Positions 24,332-34,585 of a DNA stretch of 64,000 nt are shown here, piece by piece. This stretch comes from Theobroma cacao (Eukaryota; Streptophyta; Magnoliopsida; Malvales; Malvaceae): contig NC_030855.1 in NCBI RefSeq assembly GCF_000208745.1, positions 16,398,871 through 16,462,870 on the forward strand. Direction: 5' to 3'. Under the pieces are notes generated by a model. That model made no database searches. It was not told the DNA's origin and was given only the letters and a program-made list of their open reading frames with translations. Within the stretch, counting starts at the first letter, position 1, and every line of letters begins with the position of its first letter. Made by a program: the position numbers and the translations under genes.

Positions 24332-25179
24332 TGATAACTCTATGATATTGTCACGACCCGGAACTCCCCATCGGGCCCTTGACAACCTTCACAAGGCCTC
24401 GACAAACATTCTTCACCCCAAATGTGGATCGAAACCTCGCAAGGCTCTCATATCAGCTTTCGCACTTCTTCGGTGAGCAATAGTTATCAAATATCAAAAT
24501 CCGAAGGATTACAAATTATTTCCAAATCAGAACATAACATATTGTTTTCTGGCTCACAGGGGCATTTTCGTCATTTTTTCAAAAATCTTGAAACTTGCTA
24601 AAAATGTAGTAGATAAGCAAAAAATATATATTTAATGATTTAAAAACAAATTAAGTATCTAAAACGTTCATTTGAAGTGAAAATTTGACCATTTGAATAT
24701 AATAAAATAAACTATTTTCTTGTAAAATAATTTTCATAAAATTATCGGTACATAATTCTTATAGCGTAAAAGTTAATTATATTCATATATACTATAAAGC
24801 AAATAACCAAAGCATAAAATTTCTTTTACACTGACACGTGGGCCCACATCTAACAAAAATGCATCGAAAGCTGGAAACCTACAGCTTTTACCGATTCGAG
24901 TCCAAATGAAGGTCCTTGTCAAAGTCAGCTAACTATGGAATTCCCCGAGCCTGAAATGTGAGGAAATGAGGGTGGTGAGATTATAAAATCTCAGTGAGTA
25001 AGCAGATACCATCTAAACTATCTAAAGTCGAGTAAATGGAGACAATTGAAATAAGTCATCATATTGTAATTTCATTACCTTTCAACTCATTTCAACCAAA
25101 TAAAATCAATCCATATAAATTGAGTAATCAACTTGGCTTATGAATTTCTTAAAACTTTGGCTCGTGCCAAAACTCATTC

Positions 25180-25440
25180 TCGGTGATACCTTGCGCAGGG
25201 CATCCAACCAAGTCCGCCAAGGCTGTTAAAATTTTTGTATACACTTAAAATATATTTTTAGTTTGAGAAAAATACAGCCTTTCCTTGGCATTGGCTGAGT
25301 TCCCCTTCACATGGTGGTTTGGCGTGAAGTGAACCTTAAGCTTTACCCTAGGAGATACCCTACGCGCCTCTCCGTTCGAAGTAAGAATATAATGGAGTTT
25401 ACCGTGCCCCTCTAATAGGCTGGTCCACGAAACCCCCTCT
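25180..25440 (-). other. GC-rich LTR island with bulged stem (copy 4)
   Basis: On minus: TGCCAA-GGAAA-GGCTGT (25290-25274) can pair with ACAGCC-TTGGCG (25226-25215), leaving a 5-nt bulge. Conserved in LTR copies 5, 6 and 7. Confidence 0.45.
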
Positions 25441-25608
25441 ACAGTGAATAATTAATATATACTCCACCAATCAATAAAATTCATTCTAGCATGACATGGC
25501 AATTTATCGCAACCTAGCCTCTCAAGGCTGAATACTCAGTACAAATAATTCTAACACCAAAATCAGTTTAGCCATTCATGCTCATTTATTGTCATAAGCC
25601 ATTCAATT

Positions 25609-26385
25609 NNNNNNNNNNNNNNNNNNNNNNNNNNNNNNNNNNNNNNNNNNNNNNNNNNNNNNNNNNNNNNNNNNNNNNNNNNNNNNNNNNNNNNNNNNNN
25701 NNNNNNNNNNNNNNNNNNNNNNNNNNNNNNNNNNNNNNNNNNNNNNNNNNNNNNNNNNNNNNNNNNNNNNNNNNNNNNNNNNNNNNNNNNNNNNNNNNNN
25801 NNNNNNNNNNNNNNNNNNNNNNNNNNNNNNNNNNNNNNNNNNNNNNNNNNNNNNNNNNNNNNNNNNNNNNNNNNNNNNNNNNNNNNNNNNNNNNNNNNNN
25901 NNNNNNNNNNNNNNNNNNNNNNNNNNNNNNNNNNNNNNNNNNNNNNNNNNNNNNNNNNNNNNNNNNNNNNNNNNNNNNNNNNNNNNNNNNNNNNNNNNNN
26001 NNNNNNNNNNNNNNNNNNNNNNNNNNNNNNNNNNNNNNNNNNNNNNNNNNNNNNNNNNNNNNNNNNNNNNNNNNNNNNNNNNNNNNNNNNNNNNNNNNNN
26101 NNNNNNNNNNNNNNNNNNNNNNNNNNNNNNNNNNNNNNNNNNNNNNNNNNNNNNNNNNNNNNNNNNNNNNNNNNNNNNNNNNNNNNNNNNNNNNNNNNNN
26201 NNNNNNNNNNNNNNNNNNNNNNNNNNNNNNNNNNNNNNNNNNNNNNNNNNNNNNNNNNNNNNNNNNNNNNNNNNNNNNNNNNNNNNNNNNNNNNNNNNNN
26301 NNNNNNNNNNNNNNNNNNNNNNNNNNNNNNNNNNNNNNNNNNNNNNNNNNNNNNNNNNNNNNNNNNNNNNNNNNNNNNNNNNNNN
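25609..26385. other. Assembly gap (777 N)
   Basis: Unsequenced bases within LTR copy 4. Open frames across it are artefacts. Confidence 1.
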
Positions 26386-26489
26386 CAAGAACAAAAGCAT
26401 GGGTAAGCTAGGTATCAAGGAGAACTAAAGAAATTCTAACTTACCTAGCTTGTTTCCTTGATTTCTTCACTTTTTCTTTGAATTTTCAC

Positions 26490-26555
26490 CTAGGTTTTCT
26501 TATTTTTCCCTTTGTTCTTCCTCTCTTTCTCTCTCTTCCTTGCTTGGCCGGCCAT
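26490..26555 (-). CDS. Short upstream ORF in LTR leader (copy 4), starts MAGQ
   Basis: A 21-residue basic reading frame starts at ATGGCCGGCCAAG and is followed by arginine and lysine runs; stop before the predicted donor. The same start is in copies 5 and 7. It may be only a conserved leader motif rather than a translated peptide. Confidence 0.25.
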   Translation of the reverse strand: MAGQARKREKERKNKGKNKKT

Positions 26556-28990
26556 ATGAAGAAAATGGGTTGATTTTATGCCTTTTTTAAAGAAACAATA
26601 AATAATAAAGGTATGACACATGGCATTTTTTATCTCCACCACACAATTAGTCAATGCTCAAAATGAGGATAAGGGATGACCATGTGCTGAAAAAATGTCC
26701 TGGTGATGAAAAATTACTGTTTTGCCCCTAGAGTGGTAAAATTACCATTTTACCCCTATACTCCAAATTATACTAGAATTAAAATTCTTTTTCACTTCCA
26801 GACCTCAAATCATACTCCAATAAGTCAAATGGGGCCAAAAATCTTTTCTAAAAATTCTCATTTTGTCCCCAGGTGGCAAATGACTATTTTACCCCTAGAT
26901 AGCGAAAATTTCGATTTGACTCCAAATTGATCCTCGAACTTCGAATCACCATATTAAACCATTCTGGGACTTTAAAATTCTTAATTTCATCATACATTCT
27001 CTATTTGATCTAGTTTTAGGCTTAAATCAACTTTATTGTACCTCTAAGTACAATACTGGCTTTTATAAATTTTTCGAGACTCTCCTAGAATGCAAACATG
27101 CTATCCATCACATGTATGTCATGACAAATATTTTTATAGAGTCGGGCTTGTCATCTTCTCCCCCACTTGGATCAACCATATGATCCTTCTTCATGATTGA
27201 TTTTGATATCCAGCTAAATATTAATATTTTAATATTATTTTATTCTAAAAATTTTATCTTGTCTCCTTGGTACCCAAAATACCTTATTTGCTTCACTTGA
27301 CTTCCGAATCGCCTTTTATCTCATAAATTCTCTTCCGATAAAATTATTATTATTTTATTATTATTTTTTCACTTACGGAATATTTTATCCTAAACTACTC
27401 CTTTCATCTTTTATCACTTTTAAACATTTTAATTGACCTCAATTTGCATCCGATCAACTTTATTTATCACCATATCAAAGTATGGGGTATTTTAGATATA
27501 GAGTTATTTGAGCTTAATTTTGATAGTAATTTAGCTTAGTACTTGTAGAAATGCATAGAAATTAGTAGATTTTATTTAATTATTTTAAATTAGTTCTTTA
27601 GGTGAGTCAATCTAATCATGGTTAATTTTATACTTAATTTGGTGTTAATGTGGATAAGATAGGTTGTTATTGATTTATTTGTACTTTTGTAGGTGTTTGA
27701 AAGAATAATTTTAGTAAAAGAATGAGAGAAATTTTAAGGTACAGACATCCACTGCATATCTTTCAGTATTTTGATCATAACTCTCTCTCTACAAAGCTCC
27801 AAATGAAGGGATTCTTGAACCATTGGAAAGATAAGAAAAAAAGATACAACTTTTATGTTTACCACTTTACCCAGTTCAGCCTGGAAGGTGGTCAAAAATC
27901 TTATCGAAGATGATGCACTATAGCAGTCCTAGAGCCATTACAATTTCTGTTAATTAATCAGGCAAGGTTGGGACCTACATAGTCTGATGAAGAAATCTCA
28001 GCTAAAATTGACTTCTTTCTTCACCCAACTTGGCCTAACTTCAAAGCCTATAAAAACAACCATTCAAGGGAAAACGAAAAAAACAACAGATTGACATCTG
28101 AGAGTCAAGCCACAAAGTCATTGAAGGAATTTGAAGGAATCAAGGAGATTTGGAGATTAAGAATACAATCCTTGGTTTTTTCTATCTTTTTGTTATTCTC
28201 TTATTCTCTTGGTTTGAATGTTTAAATTTTATTCAATGATGATGTGTGACTTGATGAGGAACTAATTCATTAATCTAAGATTATGATTGAACTCAATATA
28301 TAGTCTGAATTATTTATCTCTTCTTTGATTATGTTTGATACTTTTAGGTTGTTTATTTTATTCTGTTCTTAATGCTTTTAATTTGCCTAATCACCAATTA
28401 AATTGAATTGAAAACCTAGGTTAAACCTTGACGAAGGAGATTTAGGTAAACCTTGAATAGAATAGCGTATGATTGAATACACTTAGTTGATTAGGTGGTT
28501 TGATTTGCATATAGGGTAGACATACACCTATAAGCCATATGTAGCCAAAATTAGAGCACAAACTTAATGAATCTTTTTTCAATATAATTTGCATAGACAT
28601 ATAGTAAATTAATTAGAAGAGGTATTTTTATGAGAAACTCGACAGAGACTTGTAAATAATTTAGAACTCTAGGTTAGCAACTTAATCCATTAAACTAAGT
28701 TAAGAGAGAGAGAAAGAGACAATATTCAGATGAAGTATTGAGGGATATCATAATCTTAGGTCTGTTAATCACTGGAAGTAAATTTTGCTGATATATTAGT
28801 TTTAATTATTAGTTTATTAATTTGCATTTTCCTTTTTAATTTTAATTGTTTAGATAAAATTAAAGTGTGTTAATTTTAGCAATTAACAATAAAGATTAAT
28901 TCAATTCTCTGTGGGATCGACACTCTACTCATCTCTATATTATCTTTGCGATATGTGCACTTCGTGAGTAGAAAATTGAACAACATGAGG

Positions 28991-30297
28991 CTACGCCCTT
29001 ACAATTGTTACCTTTAACATTTATCCTAATTAGTGTCGTTCTAAGCAGAGTATTTGAAACTTGTCTCCCATATCCATGATCAACCTCCATTAACAGCCTC
29101 TATATTGGGCAATCTCTCATCAAATGCCCAAATTGACCACATCTAAAACACAACCCAACTACTCTATGGCACAGCCCATCATGTGCCTTTTCGTAGTAAT
29201 TACACAAAACACCCTTTTGCTCCGCTAGACTGATCTTGTTTAGAAGATGGGCTAAACAAATCATTGTTCCTTGGTGGATTATGCGTAGGAGTTGTCCTCT
29301 CACAACTTTGATGGCGTATAAGTGTGGGACTCCTAGTCATAATAGAATCTCTACAGCCCTATTGGCCCTGTGTCCAAGCTCTTCGGCCCTTTCCTCTTTT
29401 CAATATGGATTTTATCCTCCTAAATTCAATCATTCTAGCCACATCCACCATGTCGCATAGAGGCAAATCTCTAGATGGCTAAAACTCTGAACAATAGCTT
29501 TATTAATCCCCTAAAAAATCTCTTGATCCTCTTTTGCTCAGTGAAGATCAAGTTAGGGGCATAACGAGACAACTAGGTGAACTAGACATCATACTCCATC
29601 ATTGTCATGTCTGGGGTCTATGTCAATGTCTCAAACTATTGTGCCTTTACAACTCTTATGCCTTCAGGCGAAAAGCGAGATCTAGAAAAGCTTGGACAAA
29701 CTCTTCCCATGTCATTGAGGCTAACCTTGATGGTTTACCTCTCTTAAGGGTGATAAACCATATTTTAGCCACATCCTTCAGTCTAAACTCCACCAATTCC
29801 ACTGACCGATGTGTAAAACATCCCAAAGTAGAACAAATACATTCCATATCCTCTAAAAATCTTTATGGATCTTCCTTGGCATTTGAACTAGTAAATGAAG
29901 AAGGCTTTAGTTTCATGAAATCCACTAAAGTAACTTCAATAGCCTTTTTTTGATATTTACACTAAGGCATATAGTCCGGATCTTGCAAACTAGAATCAAA
30001 CCTTTCCTCAGACTGTGCCTCGCTTCTATTATAGAACTCAATAAACTCATGAGCCAAACTTTGCAACCTTATTGCCAGATCCTTTAGGTTGACACCTCCT
30101 CTTGTAGGGTAGTCATCCCCAACTCCCATATTCTCATCACAAGTGTACATGTAATTGGGTTATGCATTTTGAGCGCGTCACATTACTCTACTTCTGCCAC
30201 GACTCCATGACATGGGCATTCGTGGTGGTTCCATAGGCTCATCCAAGGCATCTTTCTTTCTTGTAGCCCTTGAAATAGTTCTTATCTTAGGTGGCAT
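28991..30297 (-). pseudogene. Element A gag remnant with CCHC zinc knuckle
   Basis: On minus a start at 30297 reads MPPKIRTISRATRKKDA. Then a gag core at 29847-29656 (VELVEFRLKDVAKIWFITL, then MTWEEFVQAFLDLAF) and a zinc knuckle CFRCGQFGHLMRDCP near 29110. This gag type is the usual partner of Tekay-like pol. It is full of stops and shifts. It continues into the protease at 19712 once element B is removed. The short open frame on plus at 29534-29953 is a shadow. Confidence 0.8.
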
Positions 30298-30501
30298 CTT
30301 GTACGAAGATGAAGCAATACCATGTTCCAAATTCAAAGTTCCAAAAAAATTTTCACAAGTAAGCTTGCTAAGAACTTGGGAGTTTGTGCAACCTCCTGTC
30401 TATAATCTGTGCTATAGCCACAAACCATGAACAAGGCTTTACACTAATCTCGACACTCCGCAAACAGACATAAGAGAAACTAAGACACTCTAAACCTAGG
30501 T

Positions 30502-30513
30502 GCTCTAATACTA
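30502..30513 (-). promoter_or_regulatory. Primer binding site of element A
   Basis: On minus, just downstream of the LTR end, TAGTATTAGAGC matches the initiator tRNA-Met primer site TGGTATCAGAGC with two C-to-T/G-to-A type changes. It identifies 30518-33063 as the 5' LTR of element A. Confidence 0.8.
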
Positions 30514-30937
30514 ACTTTGTCACGACCCAAGAGGTTCCATGACTGACACACAAACCTAGCAGGTAAGGACCGTGAGACTCGAGCAAGCCTTAGAGTTCAA
30601 ATCACACACCATATAGCCAAGGGATTTTCGTATAAAATATTTTCGTAACGTAATTTAAATTCAAATACATATAATCATCCTTGGTACATTACTCACATTA
30701 ATATAGTAAATGCAATATTCATAAGGTTGTAGATTCATTGGCCAATATATGGGTTCGTACTTAACAACCCTTACACAAGTTCAAATAGCATAGCGCCTAC
30801 AAATACGTCGAATACCAAATTTGGAGCGAAAGCTCACAACAAGAGTAACAAATTCACATAACGAGTGAGACCTATCGGATGCCAAGCTCAATTCATCATT
30901 GGATGACCTTCGGCATGTAGTCGTATGGCCTATTTAT

Positions 30938-32231
30938 CTATACATGGTACATAAATGGGTGAGTCATCTAATACTCAGTGAGTAGTGCAAATAAACAAAA
31001 TCATATATACATATACGATCACATACAACTATTTCACATGCCAGTGCATCCAAAAATAGAGCCTATCATAATCCTTAAAGTCTCCAAATATCATTATCCA
31101 TATCATAGGCCAATCCTTAAAGCCATGTAAATCATCATCCACGACAATTTTCTAATCATTGGTTTATCCTATCAAATTAAATCAAATGTATCTAAGCCTA
31201 TTCGAGGCTATCACATATCGTACAGAAATCAAATCATAGTCACCGAGTGGTTTTCCCCAAGACATAGTCAAATCAAGCTCGATGGTCAACCGATAGAGAA
31301 TCAAATCACCCTTAGGGCAAAGCCGCTGATGGAAAACAAATCACGCGCATGCCGAAGCAATGGGAAGAGAACAAATCATGCACAACACTAAAGTAGCTAA
31401 TGGAGAAACAAAGTCATCGACCAGAGTAATCACCCGAAAGTTAGCATCACCCGGAGTATTCTCAAACTGGTGGCATCAAAGCATTACAGGCAATAATCAC
31501 AAGCGGGACCAATACCACTATCTCTGTTTACCACCATCCTTACAAGCACAAAACAAAGTCACAAAAGAAAGGGATTCAACTTAACCTCAAATCAAATCAA
31601 CATCCAAAATTCATCTCTCAGATGGAATACAAATCCACATCATCATAATTCATATCAAATGAGCTTTAATCATCTATAAGCTCGATGTGGTTCTAAGTGC
31701 ATATAAAATCTTTAAGGCATCAAAGGCTCATAATCCATCAAAGGTCAATTGTCTAGGGTGATCTACTTCTAGACACTCATTGTATTCCCTAAACCTTCTA
31801 GTGTAAGCCTGCACAATCAACATAGGCCACCAAGAGGCTTATCCAAAGTGCACACACCATAGCATATATAATCATATATATACATATGCACATTCATATG
31901 AACATTAGTTCTCTAGCCTAGGCATGTTCATCTAGCCCTACATACCAAAGTCTAGGCATGTTCATCAACGCTTGCATCGAAATATTAATTAAATCTTAGC
32001 TTTCGAAAAAATGCCAACTTTACCACAATTAACTATATCTTTGGCAATCCCACATTTAAGCTCAAACTCTATAATAATGAGCTAAAACCATACCTTGGAA
32101 CCTGAATTGAATGAATCTAAACTTCAAATTCCAACAAAATCGAGGGAGATTCAACAAAGCTGGAAAAATTGGATTTCTACGTTATTAACCGATTAAATTG
32201 AAAATCAATCTGTGAAAACATGTAATCTTAC
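30938..32231 (-). other. Predicted LTR leader intron (shared A/C LTR)
   Basis: Minus strand: donor TTGAG|GTAAGATTAC at 32231, acceptor GTATAG|ATAAA at 30938 following ACTCACTGAGT and GACTCACCC. Equivalent to 12465-10993. Confidence 0.4.
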
Positions 32232-32393
32232 CTCAATAACGTTTTCCCAAGCTTAGAGTAGCTTCAAATTGCTCTAAAAATCCTTTTGGGTCTTAGGATT
32301 TTAAATGGGTCAAGAGAGAGAGGGAGAGTTAGGGTTTTTACTTAAATGGGCGAATAACCTTAGACCCTTTTTATTTTTGCTTCTATCTAGTGA

Positions 32394-32745
32394 TGTATCG
32401 ATACATTTAGGAATGTATCGATACATTGTCATGGGTTTCAACCAAATCTATCTATACATTAAGGCAATGTATCGACAAATTTCACACAAAATGCTTACTG
32501 CCCTAAATGTATCAACACATAAAGGAATATATCAATACTTTTTTCCCTCAGGTACCCGCTAGGTGCTCTCTGCTTCAAATCTATCAATACATTTGGACAA
32601 TATATCGATAGATGTTCATCCAACCAAGAAGGTATCGATACATTAAAGTATTTATCGATACAATTTCTTCCATATGCCTTATATTATTCATCTTGCTAAG
32701 AATGTATCGATACTTTTAGGGATGTATCAATACATTTTCCCCTGT
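32394..32745. repeat. Cluster of TGTATCGATACAT-type palindromes
   Basis: About nine complete or degenerate copies of the palindrome ATGTATCGATACAT within 350 bp, upstream of the LTR TATA box on the sense strand. The 3' LTR has a more decayed set (12630-12900). Such spaced palindromes in U3 could bind a dimeric regulator; this is inference. Confidence 0.7.
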
Positions 32746-33063
32746 AGGCAGTTTTTTAACTTTTCAAACTTTCAAAATCTAAACTTAACTCTCCAAAATC
32801 ATTCCTTGTTGATATCACAATATAGCTAATTCATATAACTCCACTCCGTACACATATATCCTCAAATATAACACCAAATTCAAATCAAACCCTCAATATA
32901 TAAGATTTATCACATATTTCCATTAAAAAGTTGCCCAACTGTCAATATACATACTGCCATGCACTTGGCATGCTTAACACATCATCAAAGTCCTCAGGAC
33001 TCAATATACTTCATAAATCATTGTTAGTTAAGTTAGTTTACACCAAAAATTTGGGGTGTTACA

Positions 33064-33078
33064 TTCACCTATCTTTAT
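33064..33078 (-). promoter_or_regulatory. Polypurine tract of element C
   Basis: AAAGATAGGTGAA on minus, followed by TGTAACACCCC. It is slightly decayed compared with element A. Confidence 0.65.
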
Positions 33079-33124
33079 AGGAAATTCGTCCCCGAATTTA
33101 ATTACATCACACATTACAAATATT

Positions 33125-33816
33125 TTAATCCTCAAATAAATGGGGATACTTCTCTCACATTTCTTCCTCAAGCTCCCATATGGCTTCCTTAGCTGAATGG
33201 CTTTGCCATATCACTTTACCATAACAATGTCTTTCGAGCAAAGCTATTTTACTTACTGACCCAATATGGCTACAAGCTGCTCCCCATAACTAAGTCCTTC
33301 TTGTAACTGGACTTCATCATATATTATCACATGAAAAGGGTTGGAAACATACTTCCTAAACATGGATACATTAAAAACCGGATGAACATTTGACAAATTT
33401 CTTGGTAACGCCAGGTGATAAACAACTACACCTATGTGACTTAATACCTTAAAAGGTTCGATGTATCTAGGACTCAATTTTCCTTTTTTTCTAAATCTTT
33501 TAACTCTTTTGGTTGGTGAGAGTTTTAAAAACACATAGTCGCCAACTTCAAATTCCAAGGGCTTTCAACTATTATAGGCATAAGATTTCTACTGACTTTG
33601 ACCCGTTAATATCTTTTCCCGAATGACATGGATGCCTCGCTTAGCTTTTTAAACCATTTTCGATCCCAAAATTTTTTGTTCCCTAACCTTAAGCCAACCA
33701 ACAAGCGATCTACATTTTCGTCCATATAATGCATCATACGAGGCCATACCAATCGTGGCTTGATAACTATTGTTATAAGCAAACCCGACTAAAAGAAAAT
33801 AATGGTTCCACAAGAC
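33125..33816 (-). pseudogene. Element C pol: integrase C-part and chromodomain-like tail
   Basis: On minus a frame at 33558-33253 reads EFEVGDYVFLKLSPTK, GKLSPRYIEPFKVL, YHLALPRNLSNVHPVFNVSM, RKYVSNPFHVI: integrase C-terminal GPY/F-type domain of chromoviruses. The tail to the stop at 33125 resembles that of element A. The integrase core continues at 33760-33817 (GFAYNNSYQATIGMASYDAL-like) and then beyond LTR copy 5. Confidence 0.8.
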
Positions 33817-34481
33817 TCCAATGTAAAGCTCGACCTTATAAAATACTATTCGTGACTTACATGTGATGATAGCATGATTGCATGCTAGGAGAGTCCCGAA
33901 AAATTTACAAAAGTCGATATTGTACCTAGAGGTACAACAAAGTTTATTTAATCCTCGAACTAGATGAAATAGGAATTTTAAGGTGAGATTAAGAGTTTCA
34001 CAGTTCATGGATGACTTAAAATGGTAATTTGGAGTTTGAGGATCAATTTGGAGTCAAATCGAAATTTTCACTAACTAGGGGCAAAATGGTCATTTGCCAC
34101 TTGAGGACAAAATGAGAATTTTAGAAAAGAATTTTTTGGCCCCATTTGACTTATTGGAGTATAATTTGACTTATTGGAGTATGATTTGAGGTTTAGAAGT
34201 GAAAAATTTTAATTTCGGTATAATTTGGAGTAAAGGGGTAAAATGGTAATTTTGCCACCTCAGGGGCAAAATTGTAATTTTCCACCACCAGGATATTTTT
34301 TCCAGCACATGGTCTTCCTTTGTCTTCATCTTTGACCCTTGACTAAACATGTGGTGGAGATAAAATGTTTAAATTTTTAAAATTTTAAAAACGGGCCAAT
34401 GACATGATGCCATGTGTCATGCCTTTATTAATTTATTATTTTCCTTTTTAAAAGGCACAAAATCAGCCCATCTTCCACCCC

Positions 34482-34532
34482 ATGGCCGGCCAAACCAGCA
34501 AGAAGAGAGAGAAAATAAAAACAAAACCCTAG
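34482..34532 (+). CDS. Short upstream ORF in LTR leader (copy 5), starts MAGQ
   Basis: ATGGCCGGCCAAAC starts a 16-residue basic frame ending at TAG. It lies about 30 nt after a TTTAAAAGG TATA-like box and ends before the predicted donor at 34586. The GGCCGGCC palindrome is shared with copies 4 and 7. Confidence 0.25.
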   Translation: MAGQTSKKREKIKTKP

Positions 34533-34585
34533 AGAGAGAAAATCAAAGAAAAAGTGTGAATTTTCAAGGAAATTAAGTGAAAAAG

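Larger units (their letters stand above)
24951..26444 (-). other. Predicted LTR leader intron (copy 4, spans the gap)
   Basis: Minus strand: donor GCTAG|GTAAGTTAG at 26444; acceptor CCTCACATTTCAG|GCTCG at 24951 after a pyrimidine-rich tract. True length unknown because of the gap. Confidence 0.4.
24349..27494 (-). mobile_element. Solo LTR copy 4 (subfamily II) inside the 3' LTR of element B
   Basis: Begins TGTCACGACCC and ends GGGGTATTTTA (canonical CA changed to TA), with perfect TSD GATAT at 24344-24348 and 27495-27499; the undisturbed LTR at 19718 shows the empty site. It includes a 777-base assembly gap. The left half has the GC-rich island of subfamily II (25180-25440); the part just right of the gap (26386-26520) is almost identical to subfamily I copy 2 (17528-17660), so it is a mosaic or the gap hides a join. 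Confidence 0.85.
19718..28985 (+). mobile_element. Athila-like Ty3/gypsy element B, internally deleted
   Basis: LTR starts TGATAACTCTATGATATAG at 19718 and again at 24332, after polypurine GTTGGGGGTG; the right LTR ends GAACAACA at 28985. The left LTR is cut to about 41 bp and then joins internal 3' sequence, so pol is gone. The phrase ACATTGAGGACAATGTTAGG near 20142 followed by TTTAAGTTGAGAGG is typical of the region after pol in Athila-like elements (from memory of family features). Two large solo LTRs later inserted at 21171-23937 and 24349-27494. Confidence 0.65.
24332..28985 (+). repeat. 3' LTR of element B, with nested LTR copy 4
   Basis: About 1.5 kb once the insertion (24349-27494 plus one GATAT) is removed. 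The end region GTGGGATCGACACTC ... GAACAACA resembles Athila-type LTR ends. A diverged copy of the same LTR lies at 62690-63757. Open frames in it are short and unrecognised. Confidence 0.7.
30518..33063 (-). repeat. LTR shared by gypsy elements A (5') and C (3')
   Basis: A 2546-bp LTR, TGTAACACCCC (33063) to GGGTCGTGACA (30518) on minus. Its 30518 side has the PBS and gag of element A; its 33063 side has the polypurine tract and integrase of a second element, C. So one LTR serves both, giving internal-LTR-internal-LTR. It aligns throughout with 10570-13221. Confidence 0.85.

Noticed and set aside
25578..26418. Long frames on both strands
   Set aside because: They consist of N characters across the assembly gap.
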